From Bradyrhizobium huanghuaihaiense (GTDB lineage: Bacteria; Pseudomonadota; Alphaproteobacteria; Rhizobiales; Xanthobacteraceae): 64,000 bases of DNA. Shown piece after piece: positions 43,295-51,352 of the stretch. The stretch lies in contig NZ_VLLA01000023.1 of NCBI RefSeq assembly GCF_007830635.1, positions 1 to 64,000 of the forward strand, in the 5' to 3' direction. Positions within the stretch are counted from its first letter, which is position 1. The number at the start of each line of letters is the position of its first letter. The position numbers and the translations under genes were made by a program. A model generated the notes under the pieces. That model had not been told where the DNA came from and made no database searches. It was given only the letters and a program-made list of their open reading frames with translations.

Positions 43295-44038
43295 TTACGG
43301 CTGGTCCGGCACCAGCTCGGTCAGCGAGCGGATGATGCGGTCGGGCTTGACGGTCGAGCCTTCGGGCAGGCCGTCGCCATGCACGTCCATCCAGATCGCG
43401 TAGATGCCGAGACGCTGCGGGGTGACGACTTCCCATTCCAGATTGTCGCCGATCATCCAGGTGTCCTTGGCGGTGACGCCGAGCGCCTCCATCGCGTGCA
43501 GATAGGCGCGCTCCTCGGGCTTGCCGAAGCCGTGCTCGCCCTCGATCTGGATGTGGTGGAAACGGTGCGCGAGCTCGAAGCGCTCGACCTTGGCGCGCTG
43601 CATGTCCGCGGCGCCGTTGGTGACCAGCGCCAGCTTGATGCCGAGCGCCTTCAATCTGTCGATCGCCTCATGCGCGCCGGGGAACACGAACATCTCCTCC
43701 TCACGATAGGCGGTGAAGCGGTCGGCGAGGCGGATGGCGAGATCGTCGGGGAGGGCGCGATGGCCGGCCGCCGCGAGCGCGGCAAAGCCGCCCTTGACCG
43801 TCAGGTGCCGCGCTTCGGCGAGCTTCATCCGCCAGGCGGCTTCCGCGTTGGCCCAGAAGTTTCGCGCGAAGGCCAGAACGGCGGTCGCGACCTGCGCCGG
43901 AGGCAGCGGCGCAAGCTCCTCGGCGAACTCGTTCGCGATCGTGTTCCAGGCGATCTCGGGCCGGCCATAGGCCGACAGGATGGTGTCGTCCATGTCGATC
44001 AGCATGGCGCGGGGGAGCGGACGCATCACAGCGCTCAT
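43295..44038 (-). CDS. HAD-family hydrolase (YjjG/haloacid dehalogenase-like)
   Basis: The protein has 247 residues from ATG 44036-44038, overlapping the hemF stop (ATGA). HAD motifs are I LIDMDDTIL (two Asp), II LVTNGAA, III with the Lys in GFGKPEERAYLHAM, and IV MIGDNLEWEV. A helical C1 cap lies between I and II. Such enzymes dephosphorylate small metabolites such as nucleotides. Coupling to hemF is translational only. No link to haem synthesis is known. Confidence 0.9.
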   Translation of the reverse strand: MSAVMRPLPRAMLIDMDDTILSAYGRPEIAWNTIANEFAEELAPLPPAQVATAVLAFARNFWANAEAAWRMKLAEARHLTVKGGFAALAAAGHRALPDDLAIRLADRFTAYREEEMFVFPGAHEAIDRLKALGIKLALVTNGAADMQRAKVERFELAHRFHHIQIEGEHGFGKPEERAYLHAMEALGVTAKDTWMIGDNLEWEVVTPQRLGIYAIWMDVHGDGLPEGSTVKPDRIIRSLTELVPDQP

Positions 44039-44922
44039 GGCCACTTCACCTCCGGCGGCAGCGACGACAGGATGGAGTCCACGTTGCCGCCGGTCTTGAG
44101 CCCGAAGATGGTGCCGCGGTCGTAGAGCAGGTTGAACTCGACATAGCGGCCGCGCCGGATCAATTGCTCCTCGCGGTCCTCAGCCGTCCAGGCGCTCGCG
44201 AAATTGCGCCGGACGATGTCGGGGTAGATCTTCAGGAAGGCGCGGCCGACATCCTGCGTGAAGGCGAGGTCGGCGTCCCAGTCGCCGCTGTCGTGCCAGT
44301 CGTAGAAAATGCCGCCGATGCCGCGCGCCTCTTTCCGGTGCGGCAGATAGAAATATTCGTCGCACCATGTCTTGTACTTGTCGTAATCGGCAACGCCGTT
44401 CGGCTGCGCACAGGCCTCCTTCATCGCCGCATGGAAGGCGATGCTGTCCGCATCCTCCTGCGTGCGCCGGCGATCGAGCACCGGCGTGAGATCGGCGCCG
44501 CCGCCGAACCAGGCTTTTGTCGTCACGACGAAGCGCGTGTTCATGTGCACGGCAGGGACGTTCGGATTGCGCATGTGCGCGATCAGCGAGATGCCGGAGG
44601 CCCAGAATTTTGGATCCTCCGCGGCGCCGGGGATCTGGGCGCGAAACTCGGGGGCGAATTCGCCATGCACGGTCGAGCAGTGCACGCCGACCTTCTCGAA
44701 CAGCCGGCCATGCATGATCGACATCACGCCGCCACCGCCGGCCGCGCCAGTGTGGTCGGTGCGCTGCCAGGGCGTGCGTTTGAAGCGGCCGGCCTCGCCG
44801 GGATAGAGGCCTTGCGGCGCATCATCCTCGAGGCGCTCGAAGCTCGCACAGATGTCGTCGCGCAAGCGCTCGAACCAGGTTCGGGCGCGCGTCTTGCGGT
44901 CTTCGATGGCTGAAGCGTCCAT
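44035..44922 (-). CDS. hemF: Oxygen-dependent coproporphyrinogen III oxidase
   Basis: The protein has 295 residues from ATG 44920-44922 (MDASAIED); longer starts run into repeat family C. It decarboxylates coproporphyrinogen III to protoporphyrinogen IX with O2 in aerobic haem synthesis. Conserved stretches include AAGGGGVMSIMHG, VHMNTRFVVTTKAWFGGGADLTP, the Tyr/His-rich DYDKYKTWCDEYFYLPHR and YVEFNLLYDRGT, with FGLKTGG close to the end. It is cytoplasmic. It precedes the HAD gene. Confidence 0.95.
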   Translation of the reverse strand: MDASAIEDRKTRARTWFERLRDDICASFERLEDDAPQGLYPGEAGRFKRTPWQRTDHTGAAGGGGVMSIMHGRLFEKVGVHCSTVHGEFAPEFRAQIPGAAEDPKFWASGISLIAHMRNPNVPAVHMNTRFVVTTKAWFGGGADLTPVLDRRRTQEDADSIAFHAAMKEACAQPNGVADYDKYKTWCDEYFYLPHRKEARGIGGIFYDWHDSGDWDADLAFTQDVGRAFLKIYPDIVRRNFASAWTAEDREEQLIRRGRYVEFNLLYDRGTIFGLKTGGNVDSILSSLPPEVKWP

Positions 44923-44944
44923 ATCCAATTCCCAAACTGGCTCT

Positions 44945-45035
44945 CGTAGGGTGGGCAAAGGCGCCCTTGCGCCGTGCCCACCATCCTTCATCGTCGCACT
45001 CGATGGTGGGCACGCTGCGCTTTGCCCACCCTACG
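44945..45035. repeat. Intergenic palindromic repeat, family C
   Basis: Arms CGTAGGGTGGGCAAAGGCGC and GCGCTTTGCCCACCCTACG with inner GCCGTGCCCACCATC/GATGGTGGGCACG. It is a near copy of 9329-9421. It lies between queD and hemF. Confidence 0.9.
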
Positions 45036-45050
45036 AGACCGCGATCGTAG

Positions 45051-45416
45051 CTAACCTTGCGGACCGTAATAGGTGCAGCTTTCGTTGCAACTGTCGCGGT
45101 GGATGCTGACGCGGGTCAGCTTGCCGATATGCTGTAGCCGCTCCCAAACGAAGCGCGACAGGTTTTCCAGCGTCGGCTTGCCCAGCGCCTCGATCTTGTT
45201 GAGGTACTTGTGGTCGAGCGTCAGGCGCACGTCCTCGATGGCGCGCTGGAGCAGGCCGAGATCGACCACCATTCCGGTGTCGGGGTCGGGCGTGCCGCGC
45301 ACGGTCACCTCGGCGCGGAAGGAGTGGCCGTGGATCTCTTCGCTCGCCGCGCCAAACGTCGTTCCCGACAGCGAATGCGCCGCCTCGAAGCGGAACGATT
45401 TCGTCAATTCCCACAT
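45051..45416 (-). CDS. queD: 6-carboxytetrahydropterin synthase QueD
   Basis: About 121 residues from ATG 45414-45416 (MWELTKSF), with TTG 45431 as alternative. It turns dihydroneopterin triphosphate into 6-carboxytetrahydropterin in 7-deazaguanine/queuosine synthesis. Zn ligands are His in FEAAHSL and the HGHSF pair; the catalytic Cys appears in the late SCNESCTYY segment or nearby, and LDHKYLN closes the active site. It follows queE by only a few bases. Confidence 0.9.
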   Translation of the reverse strand: MWELTKSFRFEAAHSLSGTTFGAASEEIHGHSFRAEVTVRGTPDPDTGMVVDLGLLQRAIEDVRLTLDHKYLNKIEALGKPTLENLSRFVWERLQHIGKLTRVSIHRDSCNESCTYYGPQG

Positions 45417-45433
45417 CTGTTCGAAAACCAATC

Positions 45434-46066
45434 CTATCTGATGCCGAGCGATTTATGCGTCTGCACGCTGAGCCGCCATTGCGGATGATGCAGGCAGTAG
45501 TCGATCGCCCGCGCGGTGTTCTCGGCGACCTCGGGTCCGTCCATCGGCTGCAGCGAGAAGCGCTCGAAGGCGAGGCCTTCGAAGGTCTCGGGCGCGGCGA
45601 GGGCCTGCGGATAGACCAGCTTCAACTCGTGGCCGCGGCGCAGCACCAGCTCGCTGCCGCCCTTCGGGCTGACGCAGATCCAGTCGAGCCCTTCGGGCGC
45701 CTCGATCGTGCCGTTGGTCTCGACGCCGATCTCGAAGCCGCGCGCATGGAGCGCCTCGATCAGGGCGGTATCGACCTGGAGCAGCGGCTCGCCGCCGGTC
45801 AGCACCACGTAGCGGTTGGCGGCCGTTGCCGTCCATTGGGCCGCGATGGTGTCCGCGAGGTCCGCAGCCGAGGCATAGCGGCCGCCGAGCGTGCCGTCGG
45901 TGCCGACGAAATCCGTGTCGCAGAACTTGCAGGTCGCATCCCCGCGGTCGGCCTCGCGGCCGCTCCAGAGGTTGCAGCCGGCAAAGCGGCAGAACACCGA
46001 CGCACGCCCGGCATGGGCGCCTTCGCCTTGCAGGGTCAGGAAGATCTCCTTGACCGCGTAACTCAC
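45434..46066 (-). CDS. queE: 7-carboxy-7-deazaguanine synthase QueE
   Basis: The 210-residue radical SAM enzyme forms the deazaguanine ring from the QueD product. The [4Fe-4S] motif is CNLW...CKFC in CX14CX2C spacing (residues about 31-49). VVLTGGEPLLQ follows, as does ETNGTIEAPEG. This spacing marks the QueE type with the 14-residue cluster insert. Neighbours are trmL upstream (10 bases) and queD downstream. Confidence 0.93.
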   Translation of the reverse strand: MSYAVKEIFLTLQGEGAHAGRASVFCRFAGCNLWSGREADRGDATCKFCDTDFVGTDGTLGGRYASAADLADTIAAQWTATAANRYVVLTGGEPLLQVDTALIEALHARGFEIGVETNGTIEAPEGLDWICVSPKGGSELVLRRGHELKLVYPQALAAPETFEGLAFERFSLQPMDGPEVAENTARAIDYCLHHPQWRLSVQTHKSLGIR

Positions 46067-46076
46067 TGGTCTCTCC

Positions 46077-46559
46077 TCAATCCTGTGGACCGCAATCCTG
46101 TGGACCGTTCGGGTTCCGGATCTGCCGCAGCGCCTCGCCTGCGGCCATCGCCGCGCTCATGGCGACATTGAGCGATCGCAGCCCTGGCATGACCGGGATC
46201 ACCAGCCGCGCATCGGCGGCCTCGACCACGGCGTCGGTGACGCCGGCGCTCTCGCGTCCGAATAGCAGGATGTCCGACGTCTGGTAATGAAAATCGCGGT
46301 AGTCGGTGGCGGCCTTGGTGGTGAACAGCAGCAGGCGGTAGCCTTGGCCTGCGCGCCAGTCCTCGAACTTCGCCCAGGAGTCATGGCGGGTAATGCTGAC
46401 CTGGTCGAGATAATCCATTCCCGCCCGGCGGAAATGCCGGTCGGAGACCGGGAACCCCGCAGGTTCGATGATATGGGCGGCGATCCCCAGGCAGGCGCAC
46501 AGCCGGAGAATCGTGCCGGTGTTCTGGGGGATGTCGGGCTGGAAAAGCGCTATCTGCAT
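46077..46559 (-). CDS. trmL: tRNA (cytidine(34)-2'-O)-methyltransferase TrmL
   Basis: The protein has 160 residues from ATG 46557-46559 (MQIALFQPDIPQNTG). It is a SPOUT methyltransferase, dimeric with a trefoil knot, that methylates the wobble C34/U34 ribose of leucine tRNAs. Family marks are N-terminal QPDIPQNTG, LLFGRESAGV and the knot VMPGLRSLNVAMSAAM. The last residues are a short duplicated piece (GPQDCGPQD) from a direct repeat of AATCCTGTGGACCG in the DNA. It leads the trmL-queE-queD operon. Confidence 0.93.
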   Translation of the reverse strand: MQIALFQPDIPQNTGTILRLCACLGIAAHIIEPAGFPVSDRHFRRAGMDYLDQVSITRHDSWAKFEDWRAGQGYRLLLFTTKAATDYRDFHYQTSDILLFGRESAGVTDAVVEAADARLVIPVMPGLRSLNVAMSAAMAAGEALRQIRNPNGPQDCGPQD

Positions 46560-46840
46560 GGGCGGCGGCGGGTGGGTTGCGGGCCGGAAATGTCTCAATA
46601 AAACATCGCCTGCCCGGGAATTCGTGCATTGCACGCTTCCCCGCCGTTAGCGGGCTTGCGCTCGCCCGGCAAGGGTGCCAATAGAACGATTCTGGACTGC
46701 TGTTTTCGCCCTATTCTGGTGGGGACAAGCGAAGTTCTGCCGCCGCGGGGGGCCGCGGGCGCCGGCAGCACTGTTCTAGGGACCTTTGGGGGGCTCCTGG
46801 AGCGGTTCCACCGGCAGCATAAGAAGAAAGGGTTGGAATC

Positions 46841-47371
46841 GTGACGACAGCGTCTTCGGCGGACCATCCGACACGCCGTGATTTCTTATTCGTTGCAACG
46901 GGGGCAGCTGCAGCAGTAGGGGGCGCGGCCGCGCTCTGGCCCTTCATCTCTCAAATGAATCCTGATGCTTCGACCATCGCCGCCGGTGCGCCGATCGAGG
47001 TCGATCTCAGCCCGATCGCCGAGGGCCAGGACATCAAGGTGTTCTGGCGCGGCAAGCCGATCTACATCAGCCACCGCACCAAGAAGCAGATCGACGAGGC
47101 GCGCGCCGTCAACGTCGCGAGCCTGCCCGATCCGCAGTCCGACGAGGCCCGGGTCAAGTCCGGCCACGAGCAGTGGCTGGTCGTGATCGGCATCTGCACC
47201 CATCTCGGCTGCATCCCGATCGCCCATGAAGGCAATTACGACGGGTTCTTCTGCCCCTGCCATGGTTCGCAGTACGATTCGTCCGGCCGCATCCGCCAGG
47301 GGCCCGCGCCCGCGAACCTGCCGGTGCCGCCGTACCAGTTCGTTTCCGACACCAAAATCCAGATCGGCTGA
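46841..47371 (+). CDS. petA: Rieske iron-sulphur protein of the cytochrome bc1 complex
   Basis: The protein has 176 residues from GTG 46841, preceded by AAAGGGTTGG. A twin-arginine-like signal (TRRDFLFVATGAAAAVGGAAALWPF) acts as the membrane anchor. The soluble domain carries the [2Fe-2S] ligands CTHLGC and CPCHGS. It moves electrons from quinol to cytochrome c1 in the bc1 complex at the inner membrane. fbcH follows after 62 bases on the same strand. Confidence 0.95.
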   Translation: MTTASSADHPTRRDFLFVATGAAAAVGGAAALWPFISQMNPDASTIAAGAPIEVDLSPIAEGQDIKVFWRGKPIYISHRTKKQIDEARAVNVASLPDPQSDEARVKSGHEQWLVVIGICTHLGCIPIAHEGNYDGFFCPCHGSQYDSSGRIRQGPAPANLPVPPYQFVSDTKIQIG

Positions 47372-47433
47372 GCTTCGGACCCGCGTCCGAAGCTTCGCGC
47401 CGTCTCGTCGTACTATTTCCTCAGGATCGCATC

Positions 47434-49497
47434 ATGAGCGGACCATCCGACTACCAGCCGAGCAATCCGGCCCTGCAATGGATCGAGCGACGTCTGCCGA
47501 TCTTTGGTCTCATCCATTCCTCCTTCGTCGCCTATCCCACCCCGCGCAACCTGAACTACTGGTGGACCTTCGGCGCCATCCTCTCCTTCATGCTGGGGAT
47601 GCAGATCCTGACCGGCGTGATCCTGGCGATGCACTACACGCCGAATGCCGATCTCGCCTTCAAGTCGGTCGAGCTGATCGTCCGTGACGTGAACTACGGC
47701 TGGCTGCTGCGCAACATGCACGCGGTCGGTGCCTCGATGTTCTTCGTCGCCGTCTACGTCCACATGTTCCGCGGCCTTTACTACGGGTCGTACAAGGAGC
47801 CGCGCGAGGTGTTGTGGATCCTCGGCGTCATCATCTACCTCCTGATGATGGCGACCGGCTTCATGGGCTACGTGCTTCCCTGGGGCCAGATGAGCTTCTG
47901 GGGCGCCACCGTCATCACCAACCTGTTCTCCGCCATTCCCTATGTCGGCGAGAGCATCGTGACGCTGCTGTGGGGCGGCTATTCGGTCGGCAACCCGACG
48001 CTGAACCGCTTCTTCTCGCTGCACTATCTCTTGCCGTTCGTGATCGCGGGCGTCGTGGTGCTCCACGTTTGGGCGCTGCACGTCGCCGGCCAGAACAACC
48101 CTGACGGCGTCGAGCCGAAGACGGAAAAGGACACGGTGCCGTTCACGCCGCACGCGACCATCAAGGACATGTTCGGCGTCGCCTGCTTCATGCTGCTCTA
48201 CGCCTGGTTCATCTTCTACATGCCGAACTACCTGGGCGATGCCGACAACTACATTCCGGCGAACCCGGGCGTGACGCCGCCGCACATCGTGCCGGAATGG
48301 TATTACCTGCCGTTCTACGCGATCCTGCGCTCGATTCCGAACAAGCTCGCGGGTGTCATCGCGATGTTCGGGGCGATCATCATCCTGTGCTTCCTGCCCT
48401 GGCTCGATGCCGCCAAGACCAGGTCGTCGAAGTACCGCCCGCTGGCCAAGCAGTTCTTCTGGATCTTCGTCGCGGTCTGCATCCTGCTCGGCTATCTCGG
48501 CGCGCAGCCGCCGGAGGGCATCTACGTGGTCGCCGGCCGCGTCCTGACGGTCTGCTACTTCGCCTACTTCCTGATCGTGCTGCCGCTGCTCTCGCGCATC
48601 GAGACGCCGCGGCCGGTGCCGAACTCGATCTCGGAGGCGATTCTCGCCAAGGGCAGCAAGGCCGTGGCTTCCGTCGCGGTCGCGCTGGTCGCCGCCGGCG
48701 CGCTGTTCCTCGGCAGCTTGCAGGACGCCCGCGCCTCCGAAGGCAGCGACACGCCCCCGGGCAACAAATGGTCGTTCGCCGGTCCCTTCGGCAAGTTCGA
48801 CCGCGGCGCGCTCCAGCGCGGCCTGAAGGTCTACAAGGAAGTCTGCGCCAGCTGCCACGGCCTGTCCTATGTCGCCTTCCGCAACCTCGCGGAGCCCGGT
48901 GGACCCAGCTATTCCGTGGCGCAGGCGGCGGCCTTCGCCTCCGAGTACAAGGTCAAGGACGGCCCGAACGACGCCGGCGACATGTTCGAGCGCCCGGGCC
49001 GGCCGGCGGATTATTTCCCCTCGCCGTTCCCGAACGAGCAGGCCGCGCGTGCGGCGAACGGCGGCGCGGCGCCGCCCGACCTGTCGCTGATCACCAAGGC
49101 GCGCTCCTACAAGCGCGGTTTCCCCTGGTTCATCTTCGACTTCTTCACCCAGTATCAGGAGCAGGGCCCGGACTACGTCGCGGCGGTGCTTCAGGGGTTT
49201 GAGGAGAAGGTGCCGGAGGGCGTCACCATCCCGGAGGGCTCGTACTTCAACAGGTACTTCCCGGGCCACGCCATCAAGATGCCGAAGCCGCTCAGCGACG
49301 GCCAGGTGACCTATGACGACGGCTCCCCGACCACGGTCGCGCAGTACTCCAAGGACGTCACCACGTTCCTGATGTGGACCGCCGAACCGCACATGGAAGC
49401 GCGCAAGCGCCTCGGCTTCCAGGTGTTCGTGTTCCTGATCATCTTCGCCGGCCTGATGTACTTCACCAAGAAGAAGGTCTGGGCCGACTCGCACTGA
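47434..49497 (+). CDS. fbcH: Cytochrome b/c1 fusion of the bc1 complex (FbcH)
   Basis: The protein has 687 residues. The first ~410 residues are cytochrome b, with the heme-binding His in GASMFFVAVYVHMFRG and HVWALH regions, the PEWYYLPFYA motif of the quinol site, and eight or more membrane helices. The end (about 440-687) is cytochrome c1 with the haem-c motif CASCH and a C-terminal anchor (FLIIFAGLMYF). In Bradyrhizobium such a fusion is cut after translocation, near the signal-like segment at residues about 405-430 (VAVALVAAGALFLGSLQDARA). It ends in a strong terminator. Confidence 0.96.
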   Translation: MSGPSDYQPSNPALQWIERRLPIFGLIHSSFVAYPTPRNLNYWWTFGAILSFMLGMQILTGVILAMHYTPNADLAFKSVELIVRDVNYGWLLRNMHAVGASMFFVAVYVHMFRGLYYGSYKEPREVLWILGVIIYLLMMATGFMGYVLPWGQMSFWGATVITNLFSAIPYVGESIVTLLWGGYSVGNPTLNRFFSLHYLLPFVIAGVVVLHVWALHVAGQNNPDGVEPKTEKDTVPFTPHATIKDMFGVACFMLLYAWFIFYMPNYLGDADNYIPANPGVTPPHIVPEWYYLPFYAILRSIPNKLAGVIAMFGAIIILCFLPWLDAAKTRSSKYRPLAKQFFWIFVAVCILLGYLGAQPPEGIYVVAGRVLTVCYFAYFLIVLPLLSRIETPRPVPNSISEAILAKGSKAVASVAVALVAAGALFLGSLQDARASEGSDTPPGNKWSFAGPFGKFDRGALQRGLKVYKEVCASCHGLSYVAFRNLAEPGGPSYSVAQAAAFASEYKVKDGPNDAGDMFERPGRPADYFPSPFPNEQAARAANGGAAPPDLSLITKARSYKRGFPWFIFDFFTQYQEQGPDYVAAVLQGFEEKVPEGVTIPEGSYFNRYFPGHAIKMPKPLSDGQVTYDDGSPTTVAQYSKDVTTFLMWTAEPHMEARKRLGFQVFVFLIIFAGLMYFTKKKVWADSH

Positions 49498-49520
49498 GCG
49501 GCGCGCGACAAGACGAAATG

Positions 49521-49549
49521 AAAAAGCCCCCGCAAGGGGGCTTTTTTGT
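49521..49549 (+). terminator. Rho-independent terminator after fbcH
   Basis: An AGCCCCC/GGGGGCT stem (49525-49541) with a loop of GCAA is followed by TTTTTTG. It lies about 25 bases after the fbcH stop. The upstream AAAAA makes it probably bidirectional. Confidence 0.92.
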
Positions 49550-49554
49550 TGGGC

Positions 49555-49670
49555 CCGTGTCCCGGACGCGCGAAGCGCGAGCCGGGATCCAGAATGCTCG
49601 TGGGTGGGCCCCGGCTCAGCAGCGCATCACGCCGCAAGGGCGGCGCGCTGCGCGGCATCCGGGGCACGAG
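49555..49670. repeat. Intergenic GC-rich palindromic repeat, family H
   Basis: GTGTCCCGGACGCGC at the start pairs with GCGCGGCATCCGGGGCAC at the end, and inner GGGTGGGCCCCGG and CGCCGCAAGGGCGGCG hairpins follow. It fills the gap between the fbcH terminator and the dienelactone hydrolase gene. Confidence 0.75.
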
Positions 49671-49758
49671 AGTGCGTTGTTTGGCGCGATTGCGTATCGC
49701 TCGCTCACCCGCCAAAATACCGCCAACCGCTCCCCCAAAAACTCACCCGGAGGACACC

Positions 49759-50433
49759 ATGGGAACCGCCATCACCTTCAAGCGCCCGGACGGCAAGGAC
49801 GCATCGGGCTATCTCGCCAATGCCGCGCGCGGCAACGCGCCGGGCGTGGTCGTGATCCAGGAATGGTGGGGCCTGTCGGACCAGATCAAGGGCCTGTGCG
49901 ACCGCTTCGCGCTCGCCGGCTTCGATGCGCTGGCGCCCGATCTCTACAAGGGCAAGGTGGTGCCGTATCACGACACGGAGAGCGCCAACAAGGAGATGAA
50001 CTCGCTCGACTTCATGGACGCCACCACGCAGACCGTGCGCGGCGCCGCGCAGTACCTGTCGCGCAACGGCGCCAAGGTCGGGCTCACAGGCTTCTGCCTC
50101 GGCGGCGCCGTGACCATCATCGGCGCGACCAAAATCCCGGAGCTCGCCGCCGGCGTCGTGTTCTACGGCATCCCGCCGGAGCAGGCGGCTAAGCCCGCCG
50201 ACGTCAAGATCCCGCTGCAGGCCCATTTCGCCAACAAGGACGATTGGTGCACGCCGGAGCTGGTGGGCGGCTTCGAGAAGGCCATGAAGGCCGCCGGCAA
50301 GTCGCTCGAGCTGTTCCGCTATGACGCCGAGCACGCCTTCGTCAACGAGCAGCGCCAGGCCGTGCACGACCGCGAGGCCGCCGAGCTCGCCTGGGGCAGG
50401 GCGACGGAGTTTTTCAGGAAGCATTTGGGGTGA
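49759..50433 (+). CDS. Dienelactone hydrolase family protein
   Basis: The protein has 224 residues. An alpha/beta hydrolase with the nucleophile Cys in GFCLGG (about residue 115), Asp in ANKDDW and His in DAEHAF. VVVIQEWWGLSDQIKGLCDRFA is a typical N-terminal stretch. It would open lactone or ester rings, but the natural substrate is unknown. ATG 49759 has a CGGAGGA ribosome site. It is not linked to an aromatic-degradation cluster here. Confidence 0.9.
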   Translation: MGTAITFKRPDGKDASGYLANAARGNAPGVVVIQEWWGLSDQIKGLCDRFALAGFDALAPDLYKGKVVPYHDTESANKEMNSLDFMDATTQTVRGAAQYLSRNGAKVGLTGFCLGGAVTIIGATKIPELAAGVVFYGIPPEQAAKPADVKIPLQAHFANKDDWCTPELVGGFEKAMKAAGKSLELFRYDAEHAFVNEQRQAVHDREAAELAWGRATEFFRKHLG

Positions 50434-50464
50434 GACCGGAGCGACCGATCGGGAGCGACGGAGC

Positions 50465-51079
50465 ATGTCGACGTCGTCTTTCACGCGCCTTCTTGGGCTG
50501 ATCATTGGATCGATGGTCGGCGTTGCCAGCGTCACCGCGCTGACGACGGCTCAGGCGGCGGCGCAGCAGGCATTCGTCACGCTGAACGGCGACCTCAAGA
50601 AAGAGGCCTGGTGGGTCATTGCGGATTTCCATCCATTCACGACCGAGGTTCGCGGCATCCCCGCGAACCAGATCCGCAAGAGCTGGTGCAAGGCGACTGA
50701 ATTCCGCAAGGACCTGATTCCGAAAGAGCTTCTGTTCGAAGGTGGCGTCGATGTGATGCAGTCAGCCGGCATGTCGTTTGCCGTCGAAGGCCGCTTCGAC
50801 GACACGGCGGCAAGACAGGTCGCGGTGGTTGGCGTTTTTCAGGATTGCGCCGGTCCGAAGGGCCGGTTCATCCTGATCCTCGATCACCCCGCCGACGGAA
50901 AGCCCAAGGTCCGGTTTGTCAACGCTGTGCACACAGATCGTCAGTTCGGCGCGCTTCGGAAGGGGAAGGGCGGCACGCTGGTCGCCTCGGCGTGCATGGA
51001 ATGCGACGAGAGCTCTGTCCTGAAATGGGATCGGAAGAAACGCAAATTCGACTGGGTGCCTCAGGCCGACGAGCTATAG
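50465..51079 (+). CDS. Exported hypothetical protein
   Basis: The protein has 204 residues from ATG 50465, with a signal peptide ending AAAQQAF. The rest is a soluble domain with several Trp and Cys (WCKATEF, CMECDES) and no family I recognise. The Cys pair CMEC near the end could bind metal or a disulphide. It starts 31 bases after the dienelactone hydrolase stop, so the two may be co-transcribed. Confidence 0.75.
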   Translation: MSTSSFTRLLGLIIGSMVGVASVTALTTAQAAAQQAFVTLNGDLKKEAWWVIADFHPFTTEVRGIPANQIRKSWCKATEFRKDLIPKELLFEGGVDVMQSAGMSFAVEGRFDDTAARQVAVVGVFQDCAGPKGRFILILDHPADGKPKVRFVNAVHTDRQFGALRKGKGGTLVASACMECDESSVLKWDRKKRKFDWVPQADEL

Positions 51080-51140
51080 TCACGCGCAGCAATCCCCGGC
51101 TGGCGGGCACTTCAGTCCGAACCGGCCCAGGTTCCGGCCC

Positions 51141-51169
51141 TTGACGCCGCCCCCGCGCCATGGTGAGTA
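51141..51169 (+). promoter_or_regulatory. Candidate promoter of trpL-trpE(G)
   Basis: TTGACG (51141-51146) stands 17 bases from TGAGTA (51164-51169). A start site 7-9 bases further would fall at about 51176-51178, at the trpL ATG. Rhizobial trpL is known to be leaderless, so this fits. The -10 box is weak. Confidence 0.6.
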
Positions 51170-51177
51170 TCCCGCCC

Positions 51178-51225
51178 ATGAGCACCGCCGACCGCCCAGC
51201 CCGTCTTTGGTGGCGCACCTCCTGA
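51178..51225 (+). CDS. trpL: trp leader peptide TrpL
   Basis: This 15-codon ORF (MSTADRPARLWWRTS) has two adjacent Trp codons (51208-51213). Ribosome stalling there when tryptophan is scarce would control the following hairpins. An in-frame ATG at 51160 exists, but the promoter position favours 51178. No Shine-Dalgarno is needed if leaderless. The gene lies 127 bases upstream of trpE(G). Confidence 0.82.
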   Translation: MSTADRPARLWWRTS

Positions 51226-51250
51226 CGAGGTGGCCGGTGCGATTTCTTTT
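51214..51250 (+). terminator. trp attenuator: mutually exclusive hairpins
   Basis: CGCACC (51214-51219) can pair with GGTGCG (51236-51241), followed by ATTTCTTTT. The overlapping CACCTC (51216-51221) can instead pair with GAGGTG (51227-51232). The two cannot form together. A ribosome stalled at the Trp codons would cover the start of the first arm. The full fold with upstream segments was not computed. Confidence 0.65.
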
Positions 51251-51352
51251 CTCAAAATCGTCGAAGGTCGCCAGCACAGCGCGGCGGCCTGATCGTTTGT
51301 CCTGTGTGGCGTTCCCTCGGCAAGTCTCGTAAGAGGACCCCAAGAGGATCAC

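Noticed and set aside
47413..49494. Long minus-strand frame opposite fbcH
   Set aside because: Same antisense artefact. fbcH is complete and in a known order with petA. The antisense product has biased Arg/His/Asp composition.
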